A DNA stretch of 47,288 nt from Bacteroidales bacterium (GTDB lineage: Bacteria > Bacteroidota > Bacteroidia > Bacteroidales > JAQUTK01), in contig JAQUTK010000030.1 of assembly GCA_028709785.1 (NCBI GenBank), forward strand, positions 1-47,288, given 5' to 3'. A program made the position numbers and the translations under genes. Below are positions 26,917 to 36,046 of the stretch, one piece after another. Below the pieces are notes generated by a model. That model saw only the letters and a program-made list of their open reading frames with translations, made no database searches and was not told where the DNA came from. Position 1 is the first letter of the stretch. Each line of letters begins with the position of its first letter.

Positions 26917-27642
26917 TTATTCAGCCGGTTCGTTTAACATGTCCATGAAATCCATGGTGCTGGACTCCATGTTATGAACAACATGATCTACTCTCAATAC
27001 AAGATAGTTATAGGCGAAATAGGCGGCGATACCGACAATCAGTCCGGCAACAGTGCTTACCAATGCTTCATAAATACCGGAAGAAAGCATGGCGATATCG
27101 ACGTTGCTACCTGCGTTTGACATATCAAAGAAAGCGCGTACCATTCCGGTCACCGTACCCAGAAATCCAAGCATGGGAGCTCCTCCGGCAATGGTGGCCA
27201 ATAAAGCAAAGCCTTTTTCCAGTTTGGTGGTTTCCAGGTTTCCAACATTCTCGATAGCAATCAGCACATCATTCATCGGTCGACCGATACGGGAGATACC
27301 TTTTTCAATCATTCGGGCAGAGGGGTTATTGCTGCTTTTGCACAGATTTACAGCTGATTCGATTTTACCGTCATGGATATAGTCACGGATTCTGTTCATG
27401 AACGATTTGTCCATCTTACTTGCCTCGCGGATGGCAACCATCCTCTCAATCCAGATATAAATGGCCACAAATCCCATCAATGCCAATGGAATCATGATAA
27501 AACCTCCTTTGAGTGCTAAAGAAAAGTAATTCATCTCTGCGATATGTCCATCACCCGTTAGTTGTGGCATAGCACTCATTGTATCGCTCAATTGTTGTGA
27601 TCCTTCAGCGAGTCCTTGCTGAATAGAAAGAAGTAAACTCAT
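26917..27642 (-). CDS. exbB: ExbB/TolQ/MotA family proton channel protein
   Basis: 241 aa with three membrane helices: one near residues 45-70 (GGFIMIPLALMGFVAIYIWIER) and two in the C-terminal half. The conserved GLLATIAGGAPMLGFLGTVTGM segment (about 150-172) is the family signature and holds the motor-facing residues. It precedes exbD and follows pdxJ by 14 bp. It powers TonB-dependent import of corrinoids and other ligands. Confidence 0.93.
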   Translation of the reverse strand: MSLLLSIQQGLAEGSQQLSDTMSAMPQLTGDGHIAEMNYFSLALKGGFIMIPLALMGFVAIYIWIERMVAIREASKMDKSFMNRIRDYIHDGKIESAVNLCKSSNNPSARMIEKGISRIGRPMNDVLIAIENVGNLETTKLEKGFALLATIAGGAPMLGFLGTVTGMVRAFFDMSNAGSNVDIAMLSSGIYEALVSTVAGLIVGIAAYFAYNYLVLRVDHVVHNMESSTMDFMDMLNEPAE

Positions 27643-27656
27643 ATGATACTAGACTT

Positions 27657-28385
27657 TTAAATAGTTACAATATTGTTAATAGCAAACTGGTATTTCTTGA
27701 TTGTCTCTTGCAGTCCCAGATAGATAGAGTCACAAATCAGCGCATGACCAATGGATACTTCATCCAGCCAGGGAATGTTCTGATACATATAATTCAAATT
27801 ATCGAGATTCAGATCATGACCGGCATTCAGACCTATACCCATTTGTTTGGCTGTCATGGCCGCGATAAGAAAAGGATTGATGGCAATCTCCCGGTCTTCG
27901 TGAAACAAACGCGCATAGGGCTCGGTGTAAAGCTCTACGCGATCTGTGCCGGCTTTAACTGCATATTCAACCATTGTCGGATTGGCATCGACAAATACCG
28001 AACTACGAATACCTGCTTCTCTCAAATCCTGAATCACATCCGTAAGAAATAAGTTGTGTTTCTTTGTATCCCATCCTGCATTAGAAGTAATCGCGTCCGG
28101 CGCGTCCGGTACCAAAGTAACCTGAGCCGGACAAACATCAAGTACCAGATCCATGAATTCGACAGAAGGGTATCCCTCAATGTTTAACTCTTGTGTAATT
28201 GCGGCTTTTATTTCCCTTACATCACTATAGCGTATGTGTCTCTGATCAGGGCGAGGATGTACAGTAATACCATTTGCTCCGAATTCAATGCAGTCAAGAG
28301 CTACCTGAGTTACATTGGGATTATTTCCTCCACGGGCATTTCGCAGGGTAGCGATCTTGTTTATATTTACACTTAACTTTGTCAT
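27657..28385 (-). CDS. pdxJ: Pyridoxine 5'-phosphate synthase
   Basis: 242 aa, standard length. It joins 1-deoxy-D-xylulose 5-phosphate with 3-amino-2-oxopropyl phosphate to make pyridoxine 5'-phosphate in the DXP-dependent B6 pathway. LSVNINKIATLRNARGG is the N-terminal signature, and GITVHPRPDQRHIR carries the catalytic His and phosphate contacts. GLNAGHDLNLDNL and EVSIGHALI are conserved active-site loops. It is the first gene of the 11-gene run, behind the -7 element at 28420-28427. Confidence 0.96.
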   Translation of the reverse strand: MTKLSVNINKIATLRNARGGNNPNVTQVALDCIEFGANGITVHPRPDQRHIRYSDVREIKAAITQELNIEGYPSVEFMDLVLDVCPAQVTLVPDAPDAITSNAGWDTKKHNLFLTDVIQDLREAGIRSSVFVDANPTMVEYAVKAGTDRVELYTEPYARLFHEDREIAINPFLIAAMTAKQMGIGLNAGHDLNLDNLNYMYQNIPWLDEVSIGHALICDSIYLGLQETIKKYQFAINNIVTI

Positions 28386-28419
28386 TATCGTATAGATTAT
28401 TACTGGATATACTTCCTGA

Positions 28420-28427
28420 CAAAATTA
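28420..28427 (-). promoter_or_regulatory. Predicted -7 element upstream of pdxJ
   Basis: TAATTTTG on the minus strand matches TAnnTTTG, 35 nt upstream of the pdxJ ATG. No clear -33 TTTG was seen at 19-21 nt. It may drive the whole run from pdxJ to the hydrolase at 17315, whose longest intergenic gap is 65 bp. Confidence 0.4.
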
Positions 28428-28512
28428 ATCGCTTTTATTGAAAAACAGGGTATAATTCCGGAAAAGATTTGTTAATACATGGATATAAGAGCCCTTTTCT
28501 ATTGACAGAAAG

Positions 28513-29862
28513 CTATTTATTCCTTTGATTTGAGTGCAGAAGCAGTATATACCAGACAGAAAGAAGGGCTCCTTTAAGAATGCTGGAGGCTGAGATAGCC
28601 CACCAGATTCCGGTTACTCCCATGTTCAGGGTAAATACAAGAAACCATGCTGCAGGAATACGTAAAGCATTGAATGTTATCCCAATGATAGCAGGTATGT
28701 GTGTCTTTCCCAGTCCGTTGAACCCACCGGCTGAAACTCTTTCTGCTACCATGAAGAACTGAGAAAAACCTTCAATATACAGAAACAGAGCTCCTAACGC
28801 GATGGATTCCTGTTCGGATAAGAAGAATCCAAAGATGAATTCACCCTGAAAAAGAAAGAGAAGTCCGGCCACTAAACCAATGGATCCGGCGATAGACAGG
28901 GATGTATAATAGCCCTGCCGTATGCGTTTCCAAAGTCCGGCGCCATAGTTTTGTCCCGTAAAACTACCTAAAGCGGTGCAAAACCCGTCTGATGTCATCC
29001 ATGATATGGCTTCCAACTGACCTCCCAGAGTGGTTACGGCTACTGCGATATGACCGAATTGAGCTGTCATGGCTGTCAATACCATGGAGATAAATGCAAA
29101 CAGGGCATTTTGCAGTGTGACCGGAAGTCCGATTCTGACAATCAACCGCAGGAGATCTGATTCCCAGTGAAACCGCATCTTACATCCTTTCAGAAATCCT
29201 TCCCGCAAAAACAAGTTCCGCAGAAAAAGCAAAAAGACTACCCCCTGTGAAAGAGAGGTTGCCAAGGCTGCGCCACGAACTCCCAGGTCTGGGAAGATCC
29301 AGATTCCGTAGATCAGTAGCGGGTCCAGAACAATGTTTATGATTAGTCCGACAATCAGAATCCGGAAGGGTATCTTGCTGTTTCCCATTCCATAGATAAT
29401 TCCGGAAAAGGTGTTGTTGAGAATGCCGAAGATCATACCCGGAATGATATAATAGAGATAAGCGGCGCCTTCCTGTCTGATGGATTGTGACAGATCAAAG
29501 AAAGAAAGTAACTCTGGTGCGGAGATAAGAATCAGGAGAGAGTAGGCGAGTGCCAAGAGAAAGGAGAGTCGTACGGCGTGATCAGCAAAACGAATGGCGC
29601 GTTGTGTATCTTTGGATCCCAGACTTTGACTGACCAGTACTTCGGCGCCACTTTTGGTGCAGTAGGAGACCGAGTTGCTCATCCAGACAAAAAAGAACGC
29701 GGCACCGACGGCTGCCACATGTTCGCTCCCCAGATGTCCCAACCAAAGCATATCCGTCATGGTGTATGCCATCTGTACGAAGGAAGCGGCAATCAGAGGA
29801 GAGGCTAGCCGGATGATAACTCCGGTTATTGCTCCGGTTGTAAGATCTTTTATCTGTGACAC
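28513..29862 (-). CDS. MATE-family multidrug/cation antiporter
   Basis: 449 aa with about twelve membrane helices. The start is a GTG at 29862, with no in-frame ATG nearby. MATE proteins export cationic drugs or metabolites using Na+ or H+. Signatures include RLASPLIAASFVQMAYTM, GMGNSKIPFRI, and VTTLGGQLEAISWM in the second half. It lies downstream of ppdK behind a strong terminator, so it needs its own promoter or read-through. The substrate is unknown. It is not of the Wzx flippase type and is not part of the exopolysaccharide operon. Confidence 0.9.
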   Translation of the reverse strand: MSQIKDLTTGAITGVIIRLASPLIAASFVQMAYTMTDMLWLGHLGSEHVAAVGAAFFFVWMSNSVSYCTKSGAEVLVSQSLGSKDTQRAIRFADHAVRLSFLLALAYSLLILISAPELLSFFDLSQSIRQEGAAYLYYIIPGMIFGILNNTFSGIIYGMGNSKIPFRILIVGLIINIVLDPLLIYGIWIFPDLGVRGAALATSLSQGVVFLLFLRNLFLREGFLKGCKMRFHWESDLLRLIVRIGLPVTLQNALFAFISMVLTAMTAQFGHIAVAVTTLGGQLEAISWMTSDGFCTALGSFTGQNYGAGLWKRIRQGYYTSLSIAGSIGLVAGLLFLFQGEFIFGFFLSEQESIALGALFLYIEGFSQFFMVAERVSAGGFNGLGKTHIPAIIGITFNALRIPAAWFLVFTLNMGVTGIWWAISASSILKGALLSVWYILLLHSNQRNK

Positions 29863-29874
29863 CGTGCTTGTGAT

Positions 29875-29906
29875 AAAAAGAGAGGACCGTTGATTCGGCC
29901 CTCTCT
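29875..29906 (-). terminator. Rho-independent terminator of ppdK
   Basis: On the minus strand a stem (AGAGAGG pairs with CCTCTCT, then CCG with CGG past one mismatch) closes a 6-nt loop and runs directly into TTTTT. It lies about 25 nt past the ppdK stop at 29930 and just before the MATE start. Confidence 0.85.
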
Positions 29907-29929
29907 TTCAGCTTATTGTTACGAAGATA

Positions 29930-32656
29930 TCAGGCTTGTTCTTCAATAGCAGCCTGTGCTGCAGCCAGACGTGCGATAGGCACGCGGAACGGTGAACAGC
30001 TTACATAGTTCAGACCGACTCTGTGACAGAACTTCACAGAAGAGGGTTCACCACCATGCTCACCACAGATTCCGCACTTCAGATCAGGACGTACACTACG
30101 GCCTTTTTCTGTTGCCATGCGAACCAACTGTCCGACACCTTTCTGATCCAGTACCTGAAATGGATCTGCTTTCAGAATCTTCTTTTCAAGATAAATTGGC
30201 AGGAACGAAGCAATATCATCACGTGAATAACCGAATGTCATCTGAGTCAGGTCATTCGTACCGAATGAGAAGAATTCAGCGCTGGAAGCAATACGATCTG
30301 CAGTCAGTGCAGCACGTGGGATCTCAATCATGGTGCCGACCTTGAAGTCGATGCTGTCGCCTGTTTCTTCAAACAGTTTCTGAGCAGTGTTACGGATAAT
30401 AGTTTCCTGTTCCTTAAACTCGTACAGAATACCTGTCAGAGGAACCATGATTTCCGGATAGGTGATAACTCCTTCTTTTTTCAATTCGAGAGCGGCACCC
30501 AGGATGGCACGGGTCTGCATCACCGTGATTTCAGGATATGTATTTCCCAGACGGCAACCGCGGTGACCTAACATCGGGTTTTGTTCTTTCAACTGGTCCA
30601 CACGTTTTTTAATGTATCCGATGCTCACACCCATAGCGTCCGCCATATCTTGTTGTCCTTTATCATCGTGAGGCACAAATTCGTGCAAAGGAGGATCGAG
30701 CAGACGAACCGTTACAGGACAACCTTCCATGGCTCTGAATATACCTTTGAAGTCATCTTTCTGATAGGGAAGGATTTTTTCCAATGCTTTTTCGCGACCG
30801 ATTACTGTTTCTGACAGAATCATTTCACGCATTGCTTTGATCTTTTCACCTTCAAAGAACATGTGTTCAGTACGACATAGTCCGATACCAACAGCACCGA
30901 AGCTACGTGCTACCTGAGCATCGTGTGGTGTATCAGCATTAGTGCGAACCTTCAAGCGTGAATATTTGTCAGCCATATCCATCAATTCTGAAAAGTCTCC
31001 GGATACCTCGGCGGCTGTTGTAACAACCTCTCCCTTATAGATCTCTCCGGTAGTACCATTCAAAGAGATATAATCCCCTTCATTGAGTATCAGACCGTCA
31101 ATTTCAACTGTTTTTGTCTTATAATTGATGTTTAATGCACCGGCACCTGATACACAACATTTACCCATACCACGAGCTACAACGGCAGCGTGAGAAGTCA
31201 TACCTCCACGAGCTGTGAGGATACCCTCAGCAACAGCCATACCCGCAAGGTCTTCCGGAGAAGTTTCGATACGGACCATGATCACTTTGTGACCATCTTC
31301 ATGCCATTTTGCAGCATCGTCAGCGAAGAATACAATTTGTCCGCAAGCTGCACCCGGAGATGCCGGAAGACCGCGTGTCAGTACCTGTGCTTTCTTCAAG
31401 GCTGTTTTGTTGAATACAGGATGGAGCAATTCATCCAGTTTATTCGGTTCGCATCGGAGTAAAGCGGTTTGTTCGCTGATCATCCCTTGTCTTACCAGAT
31501 CCATCGCGATCTTAACCATAGCTGCACCGGTACGTTTACCGTTACGGGTTTGCAGGAACCATAATTTGCCTTCCTGAACTGTGAATTCCATATCTTGCAT
31601 ATCGCGGTAATGGTTTTCCAGTTTTGTCTGAATAGCGTCCAGTTCTTTATAAATTTGAGGCATCGCTTCTTCCATGGATGGGAATCTTTCGGCCCGAACA
31701 TCTTCCGATATATTAGCCAGTTCGGCCCAACGTTGTGATCCGATCTTTGTAATCTGTTGCGGAGTACGAATACCTGCGACAACATCCTCACCTTGTGCAT
31801 TGATCAGGTATTCACCGTTGAAAAGGTCTTCTCCGGTACCGGCGTCACGGCTGAAACATACACCTGTAGCCGAGTTTTCACCCATGTTACCGAACACCAT
31901 CGCCTGAACACTGACAGCCGTACCCCATTCAGCAGGAATACCTTCCATCTTACGATACAGAATAGCACGTTCGTTCATCCAACTGTTAAATACTGAACAG
32001 ATAGCTCCCCATAGCTGTTCGTATGCACAGGTTGGAAAGTCTGAACCCGTCTTTTCTTTAACAGCTTTCTTGAATCTCTTCACAAGTTCTTTGAGGTCTT
32101 CAACATCCAGTTGGTTGTCCAGTTTAACTCCCTTGGATTCTTTGACTTCTTCGATGATTGCTTCAAACGGGTCAATGTCTTCTTTGTTTGTAGGCTTCAA
32201 TCCCAATACAACATCACCATACATTTGCACAAAACGACGGTAGGAATCCCATGCGAAGCGGGCGTTACCGGTTTTACGGGTTAATCCTTCGACTACGTCG
32301 TCGTTCAGACCAAGATTCAGAATTGTATCCATCATTCCGGGCATGGAGGCACGGGCTCCGGAGCGAACAGAAACTAATAATGGGTTTTCAATATCTCCAA
32401 ATTTGGAGTTCATCAGACTCTCAATATGTGCGACGGATTTTTCGACTTCGCTTTTCAAGAGTTCAACGATTTTTTCTTTGCCTAATTCGTAATATTCTGT
32501 ACAGACTTCGGTCGTAATTGTAAAACCTGGAGGTACCGGAACACCAATTAAGTTCATTTCAGCAAGGTTCGCACCCTTGCCCCCCAGCAGATTCTTCATG
32601 TCTGCCTTACCTTCCGCCTGGCCGTTGCCAAACGTGTAAACTCTTTTCTTGTTCAT
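29930..32656 (-). CDS. ppdK: Pyruvate, phosphate dikinase
   Basis: 908 aa, close to the family norm of about 880. It interconverts ATP, pyruvate and Pi with AMP, PEP and PPi in the cytoplasm and is common in anaerobes with PPi-linked glycolysis. The N-terminal ATP-grasp domain starts with GGKGANLAEM. The swivelling phosphohistidine domain has GGMTSHAAVVARGMGK, with the catalytic His at about residue 489. The C-terminal TIM barrel has GLCRTEHMFF, GTNDLTQMTFGYSRDD and CGICGEHGGEPSS, which holds the catalytic cysteine. It is monocistronic, with a promoter upstream and the terminator at 29875-29906. Confidence 0.97.
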   Translation of the reverse strand: MNKKRVYTFGNGQAEGKADMKNLLGGKGANLAEMNLIGVPVPPGFTITTEVCTEYYELGKEKIVELLKSEVEKSVAHIESLMNSKFGDIENPLLVSVRSGARASMPGMMDTILNLGLNDDVVEGLTRKTGNARFAWDSYRRFVQMYGDVVLGLKPTNKEDIDPFEAIIEEVKESKGVKLDNQLDVEDLKELVKRFKKAVKEKTGSDFPTCAYEQLWGAICSVFNSWMNERAILYRKMEGIPAEWGTAVSVQAMVFGNMGENSATGVCFSRDAGTGEDLFNGEYLINAQGEDVVAGIRTPQQITKIGSQRWAELANISEDVRAERFPSMEEAMPQIYKELDAIQTKLENHYRDMQDMEFTVQEGKLWFLQTRNGKRTGAAMVKIAMDLVRQGMISEQTALLRCEPNKLDELLHPVFNKTALKKAQVLTRGLPASPGAACGQIVFFADDAAKWHEDGHKVIMVRIETSPEDLAGMAVAEGILTARGGMTSHAAVVARGMGKCCVSGAGALNINYKTKTVEIDGLILNEGDYISLNGTTGEIYKGEVVTTAAEVSGDFSELMDMADKYSRLKVRTNADTPHDAQVARSFGAVGIGLCRTEHMFFEGEKIKAMREMILSETVIGREKALEKILPYQKDDFKGIFRAMEGCPVTVRLLDPPLHEFVPHDDKGQQDMADAMGVSIGYIKKRVDQLKEQNPMLGHRGCRLGNTYPEITVMQTRAILGAALELKKEGVITYPEIMVPLTGILYEFKEQETIIRNTAQKLFEETGDSIDFKVGTMIEIPRAALTADRIASSAEFFSFGTNDLTQMTFGYSRDDIASFLPIYLEKKILKADPFQVLDQKGVGQLVRMATEKGRSVRPDLKCGICGEHGGEPSSVKFCHRVGLNYVSCSPFRVPIARLAAAQAAIEEQA

Positions 32657-32664
32657 AAGATATT

Positions 32665-32729
32665 TTGTTAATAATTAATTAGCAATTTCGCAAAATCAAT
32701 TGCGGAAATGTGTCATGGGTGCAAAATTA
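32665..32729 (-). promoter_or_regulatory. ppdK promoter region with a Rex-like palindrome
   Basis: TAATTTTG at 32729-32722 (minus strand) matches the -7 consensus. Between it and the ATG at 32656 are two symmetric elements. One is an inverted repeat, TTTCGCAA/TTGCGGAAA (32686-32708, one bulged base). The other is an imperfect 21-bp palindrome at 32665-32685 whose ends read TTGTTAAT and ATTAGCAA. The second resembles the TTGTTAA-type half sites reported for Rex, whose gene is in this window, but the match is imperfect. Confidence 0.35.
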
Positions 32730-32813
32730 ATTAATAAATTTATATTTAGAACTTACAGTCATAAAACTTTCTCACAAATGCCGCATTTGAGCTGTTAAAT
32801 CAGCAAAAGGCTG

Positions 32814-32821
32814 TATCTTTG
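32814..32821 (+). promoter_or_regulatory. Predicted -7 element for the rRNA methyltransferase gene
   Basis: TATCTTTG matches TAnnTTTG, about 40 nt before the TTG start codon at 32860. A TTTG lies 24 nt upstream, slightly farther than the usual 19-21 nt. Confidence 0.45.
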
Positions 32822-32859
32822 CAGTCGAAAAAAATAGTCATCATTTAAATCTCGCACAA

Positions 32860-34269
32860 TTGGCACGTACGAAAAAACCTCTTCCTTTGTTGGAGAAAAT
32901 TGAAATAACAGATGTGGCAGCCGAAGGAAAAGCTGTTGCAAAAGTAAATGAGCTCGTCATCTTTATTCCTTATGTGGTACCCGGTGATGTGGTGGACTTA
33001 CAGATCACTAGAAAAAAGAATCACTATGCCGAGGCAAAAGCAGTTCACTTTCACCATCTTTCAGAAAAGCGATCAACACCTTTTTGTCAGCATTTCGGTG
33101 TTTGTGGAGGGTGTAAGTGGCAATGTCTTCAGTACGAGGATCAACTCTTTTACAAGCAAAAGCAGATAGCTGATAATCTGACACGGATAGGCAAAGTGGA
33201 ACTCCCTCCGATTTCTCCGATCCTTGGATCAGAGAAAACCTCTTTTTATCGGAACAAGCTGGAATATACTTTTTCGAACAAGCGGTGGTTGACTGAAGAG
33301 GAGGTGAAACAGGATGTGAAATATGACCAGATGAATGCGATAGGTTTTCATATTCCAACGGCATTTGATAAAGTGCTGGCTATTGAAAAATGTTGGTTGC
33401 AGGATGATATATCCAATCAGATTCGTAACGCGATCCGTGATTATGCATATGAACATTCCTATTCTTTTTATAATATCCGCGAACAGGAGGGAATGCTTCG
33501 CAATCTGGTCATCCGTACCTCTTCAACGGACGAATTGATGGTGATGTTGGTGGTGAAGGGGGAGATGAACGGGGAGCTCCGCCGTATCATGGATTTTATC
33601 GCGAATAAGTTTCCGCAGATCACTTCCTTGTTATATGTGCTAAACAATAAACAGAACGATTCCATAACAGATTGTCCAGTGGTTCTTTTTAAAGGGAATG
33701 ATCACATCTTTGAAGAGATGGAGGAATTAAGGTTTAAGATCGGACCAAAATCATTTTATCAGACTAATTCGGAACAAGCTTACACGCTATACAAGGTGGC
33801 TCGTGATTTTGCCGGATTGACTGGCAACGAACTTGTCTATGATTTATATACCGGAACGGGCACTATCGCCAATTTTATATCCCGCGGATGTCGTCAGGTC
33901 ATTGGAATTGAGTATGTACCGGAAGCTATTGAGGATGCGAAAGTGAATGCGGAGCTAAACCATATTGACAATGCGCTCTTCTTCGCCGGAGATATGAAAG
34001 ATATTCTGAATGAGGAATTTATCAGTATGTATGGCAGACCGGATGTTATTATTACAGATCCTCCGAGAGCGGGGATGCATCCGGATGTGGTGGATACAAT
34101 ACTGGTAGCTGAACCGGATCGTATTGTCTATGTCAGCTGTAATCCGGCGACTCAGGCACGGGATCTTGCTTTACTTGATATAAAATACTCCGTGAAAAAA
34201 GTTCAGCCTGTGGATATGTTCCCACATACTCAACATGTCGAAAATGTAGTGCTGTTGCAGAAGCGATAG
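32860..34269 (+). CDS. rlmD: 23S rRNA (uracil-5)-methyltransferase, RlmD/RumA type
   Basis: 469 aa. An N-terminal TRAM domain (about residues 5-60) is followed by the iron-sulfur cysteine cluster CQHFGVCGGCKWQC (about 77-90) and a Rossmann methyltransferase domain with LVYDLYTGTGTIANF. The catalytic cysteine is in YVSCNPATQARDL near the C-terminus, and ITDPPRAGMHP is conserved. The start codon is TTG (LARTKK... read as Met), since no in-frame ATG or GTG lies before the conserved domain. RlmD methylates a uridine in 23S rRNA with S-adenosylmethionine. Assignment within the RlmC/RlmD/TrmA group is by overall similarity only. It converges on the acetyltransferase at a shared terminator. Confidence 0.92.
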   Translation: MARTKKPLPLLEKIEITDVAAEGKAVAKVNELVIFIPYVVPGDVVDLQITRKKNHYAEAKAVHFHHLSEKRSTPFCQHFGVCGGCKWQCLQYEDQLFYKQKQIADNLTRIGKVELPPISPILGSEKTSFYRNKLEYTFSNKRWLTEEEVKQDVKYDQMNAIGFHIPTAFDKVLAIEKCWLQDDISNQIRNAIRDYAYEHSYSFYNIREQEGMLRNLVIRTSSTDELMVMLVVKGEMNGELRRIMDFIANKFPQITSLLYVLNNKQNDSITDCPVVLFKGNDHIFEEMEELRFKIGPKSFYQTNSEQAYTLYKVARDFAGLTGNELVYDLYTGTGTIANFISRGCRQVIGIEYVPEAIEDAKVNAELNHIDNALFFAGDMKDILNEEFISMYGRPDVIITDPPRAGMHPDVVDTILVAEPDRIVYVSCNPATQARDLALLDIKYSVKKVQPVDMFPHTQHVENVVLLQKR

Positions 34270-34275
34270 TAAATT

Positions 34276-34332
34276 GACAAAGGAAAAAGGAGAGGGGAAT
34301 CAGGGTTTAATCCATTCCCCTTTTTCTTTGTC
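34276..34332. terminator. Bidirectional terminator between rlmD and the exopolysaccharide operon
   Basis: A long hairpin has GGGGAAT at 34294-34300 pairing with ATTCCCC at 34314-34320, extended outwards by AAAAA/TTTTT and GACAAAG/CTTTGTC with small bulges. T-runs follow on both strands. It serves the plus-strand rlmD gene and the minus-strand acetyltransferase gene, whose stop codon lies inside it. Confidence 0.8.
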
Positions 34333-34911
34333 ATATTGTTTGAGAATACGGGCCGGGTTGCCACCGACTACTGTCTGAGGAGGTACATCTTTCGTCACGA
34401 TACTTCCGGCGGCAACCACGCAGTGTTCTCCGATGGTTACACCTTGAAGGACAACGGCATTGGCACCAATCCATACATCATTCCCGATGGTAACTTGTTT
34501 GGTGGAGATTCCTTGCTCGGAAATGGTTCTTGATGGATCCTCAAAGTTATGATTGAGTGCGGATACCGTGATTCCCTGTGCCAGGTTAACATGATCGCCA
34601 ATCCGTACCGGACCGATAATTGTATTGTGTAATCCGACTCTGGTATGACTTCCGATACTCACGTCACCCACCGCGTTGCTGATTGTTGCAAAGTCTTCAA
34701 TGACTGAATAGTCTCCCAGCCGGAATCGGTTGAACGGAACCAGATCGCGTCGTACACTCCTGTAGATCACAGAGTGTTTGCCACGTTTCAGATAGAAACA
34801 CTGGAAGATCCGTATCCACCATTGTGGACGCGCTTTTACCGGATGCATGAGAAAGTTGAGTGCTATTCTCTTCAAGACCGGATTGGATTTAATACGCTCT
34901 TTCAGACTCAT
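34300..34911 (-). CDS. Hexapeptide-repeat (LbetaH) acyltransferase
   Basis: 203 aa with a left-handed beta-helix of hexapeptide repeats (VSIGSHTRVGLHNTIIGPVRIGDHV, QVTIGNDVWIGANAVVLQGVTIGEHCVVAAGS), ending with the typical VVGGNPARILK. Such enzymes transfer acetyl groups to sugars in polysaccharide building blocks, with a trimeric active site. The N-terminal 40 residues (PVKARPQWWIRIFQ) are typical of the WcaF-like group. It is the last gene of the exopolysaccharide operon and overlaps the previous glycosyltransferase by 4 bp. It probably acetylates the repeat unit. Confidence 0.9.
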   Translation of the reverse strand: MSLKERIKSNPVLKRIALNFLMHPVKARPQWWIRIFQCFYLKRGKHSVIYRSVRRDLVPFNRFRLGDYSVIEDFATISNAVGDVSIGSHTRVGLHNTIIGPVRIGDHVNLAQGITVSALNHNFEDPSRTISEQGISTKQVTIGNDVWIGANAVVLQGVTIGEHCVVAAGSIVTKDVPPQTVVGGNPARILKQYDKEKGEWIKP

Positions 34912-36020
34912 ATTGACTTATAAATTTCCAGGAGATGAGCGGCAGTTTGTTTCCACGAGAACAATTTGGCACGTTCCAGACCATATTGAATCTGAGTCTC
35001 TTTATAATCAGGATCAGACTCTAATTGAAGAAGTCTTTCTGTTATCTCCTTTTCGTTGGTCGGGTCGATCAAGATAGCTCCTTCGCCGGCAATCTCCGGC
35101 ATCGCTGACGTGTTTGATGTGATAACGGGGGTACCGCAAGCCATGGCTTCCAGAATCGGAATGCCAAAGCTCTCCCTGAGAGAGGTGTACAGGAATGCAG
35201 AAGCTCCACTATATATAGCCGGAAGATCCAAGTTGGAGATATATCCGGGAAAAGATAATAACGGTTTGATGTCCTGAATGCCTCCTTCAGCCAGATACTG
35301 ATCAATTACCTCTTCTTTGAGATCGGCAATAAGCAAAGGAAGAGGGTGAGGAGACGCTTTTACGTAGTTGGAATAGGCGATCAATGTGCAAAGGGTATTC
35401 TTTTTTGGATCTGTATTACCCAGGAAAAAGAGGAAATCCTTTTCTTTGATATATTTTTGAGTAATCGGGTACGTCTCTTTTACTTTGCTAAAACGGGTGT
35501 TATAGCCGTTATATACAGCAAGAACCTGGTTTTCGGGAAGCTGAAGCTGTCCCATGATACGCTTTCGCTCGAAGTTTGAGACCGTAATAATTTTTTTACA
35601 CTTAGGAAGAATACGCGGCACAACCAGCCGTCGGTAATACCATCCCATATTCTGATATAGCGAACGATTGGTACTTTGTCGTTTTTCTAAAAAAATTATA
35701 TCGTGAAGAGTCAAGAGCAAAGGTATTCCACAGAATACAGGAGCTGTATTACTTGTGCAATGGAGCAGGTCCGGCTTGATCCGTTTGAGAGCCAGAGGCA
35801 GTCCCACCTGTTCCCAAAGAGGGTAGGAAGGCATCTTTATTTCAATGATATGAAAGTTGGAGGTTGCTTGAAGAGATTTATCTTCGCCCGGGCTGACTAA
35901 GATAAAGTATTCGTTTTCCTTGTCCATTTTTTGTAACTCCCGGATGCTTTCCAATGCTACAAAATCCATTCCATGTTTGTTGGTACGGAATATACGTTGC
36001 GCCTCAATTGCTATTTTCAT
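34908..36020 (-). CDS. Glycosyltransferase family 4
   Basis: 370 aa, GT-B fold, cytoplasmic. The C-terminal domain shows the GT4 donor-binding signature with the E-x7-E motif in ESFGIPILEAMACGTPVITSN. The sequence FLGNTDPKKN contains the basic Gly-rich phosphate-binding loop. The N-terminal domain opens with MKIAIEAQRIFRTNKHGMDF. It probably adds a sugar to the undecaprenyl-linked repeat unit. It lies 26 bp after the synthase-like glycosyltransferase and overlaps the acetyltransferase start by 4 bp. Confidence 0.93.
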   Translation of the reverse strand: MKIAIEAQRIFRTNKHGMDFVALESIRELQKMDKENEYFILVSPGEDKSLQATSNFHIIEIKMPSYPLWEQVGLPLALKRIKPDLLHCTSNTAPVFCGIPLLLTLHDIIFLEKRQSTNRSLYQNMGWYYRRLVVPRILPKCKKIITVSNFERKRIMGQLQLPENQVLAVYNGYNTRFSKVKETYPITQKYIKEKDFLFFLGNTDPKKNTLCTLIAYSNYVKASPHPLPLLIADLKEEVIDQYLAEGGIQDIKPLLSFPGYISNLDLPAIYSGASAFLYTSLRESFGIPILEAMACGTPVITSNTSAMPEIAGEGAILIDPTNEKEITERLLQLESDPDYKETQIQYGLERAKLFSWKQTAAHLLEIYKSI

Positions 36021-36046
36021 ATCTGATACGAGTTGAGTTGAACGAA

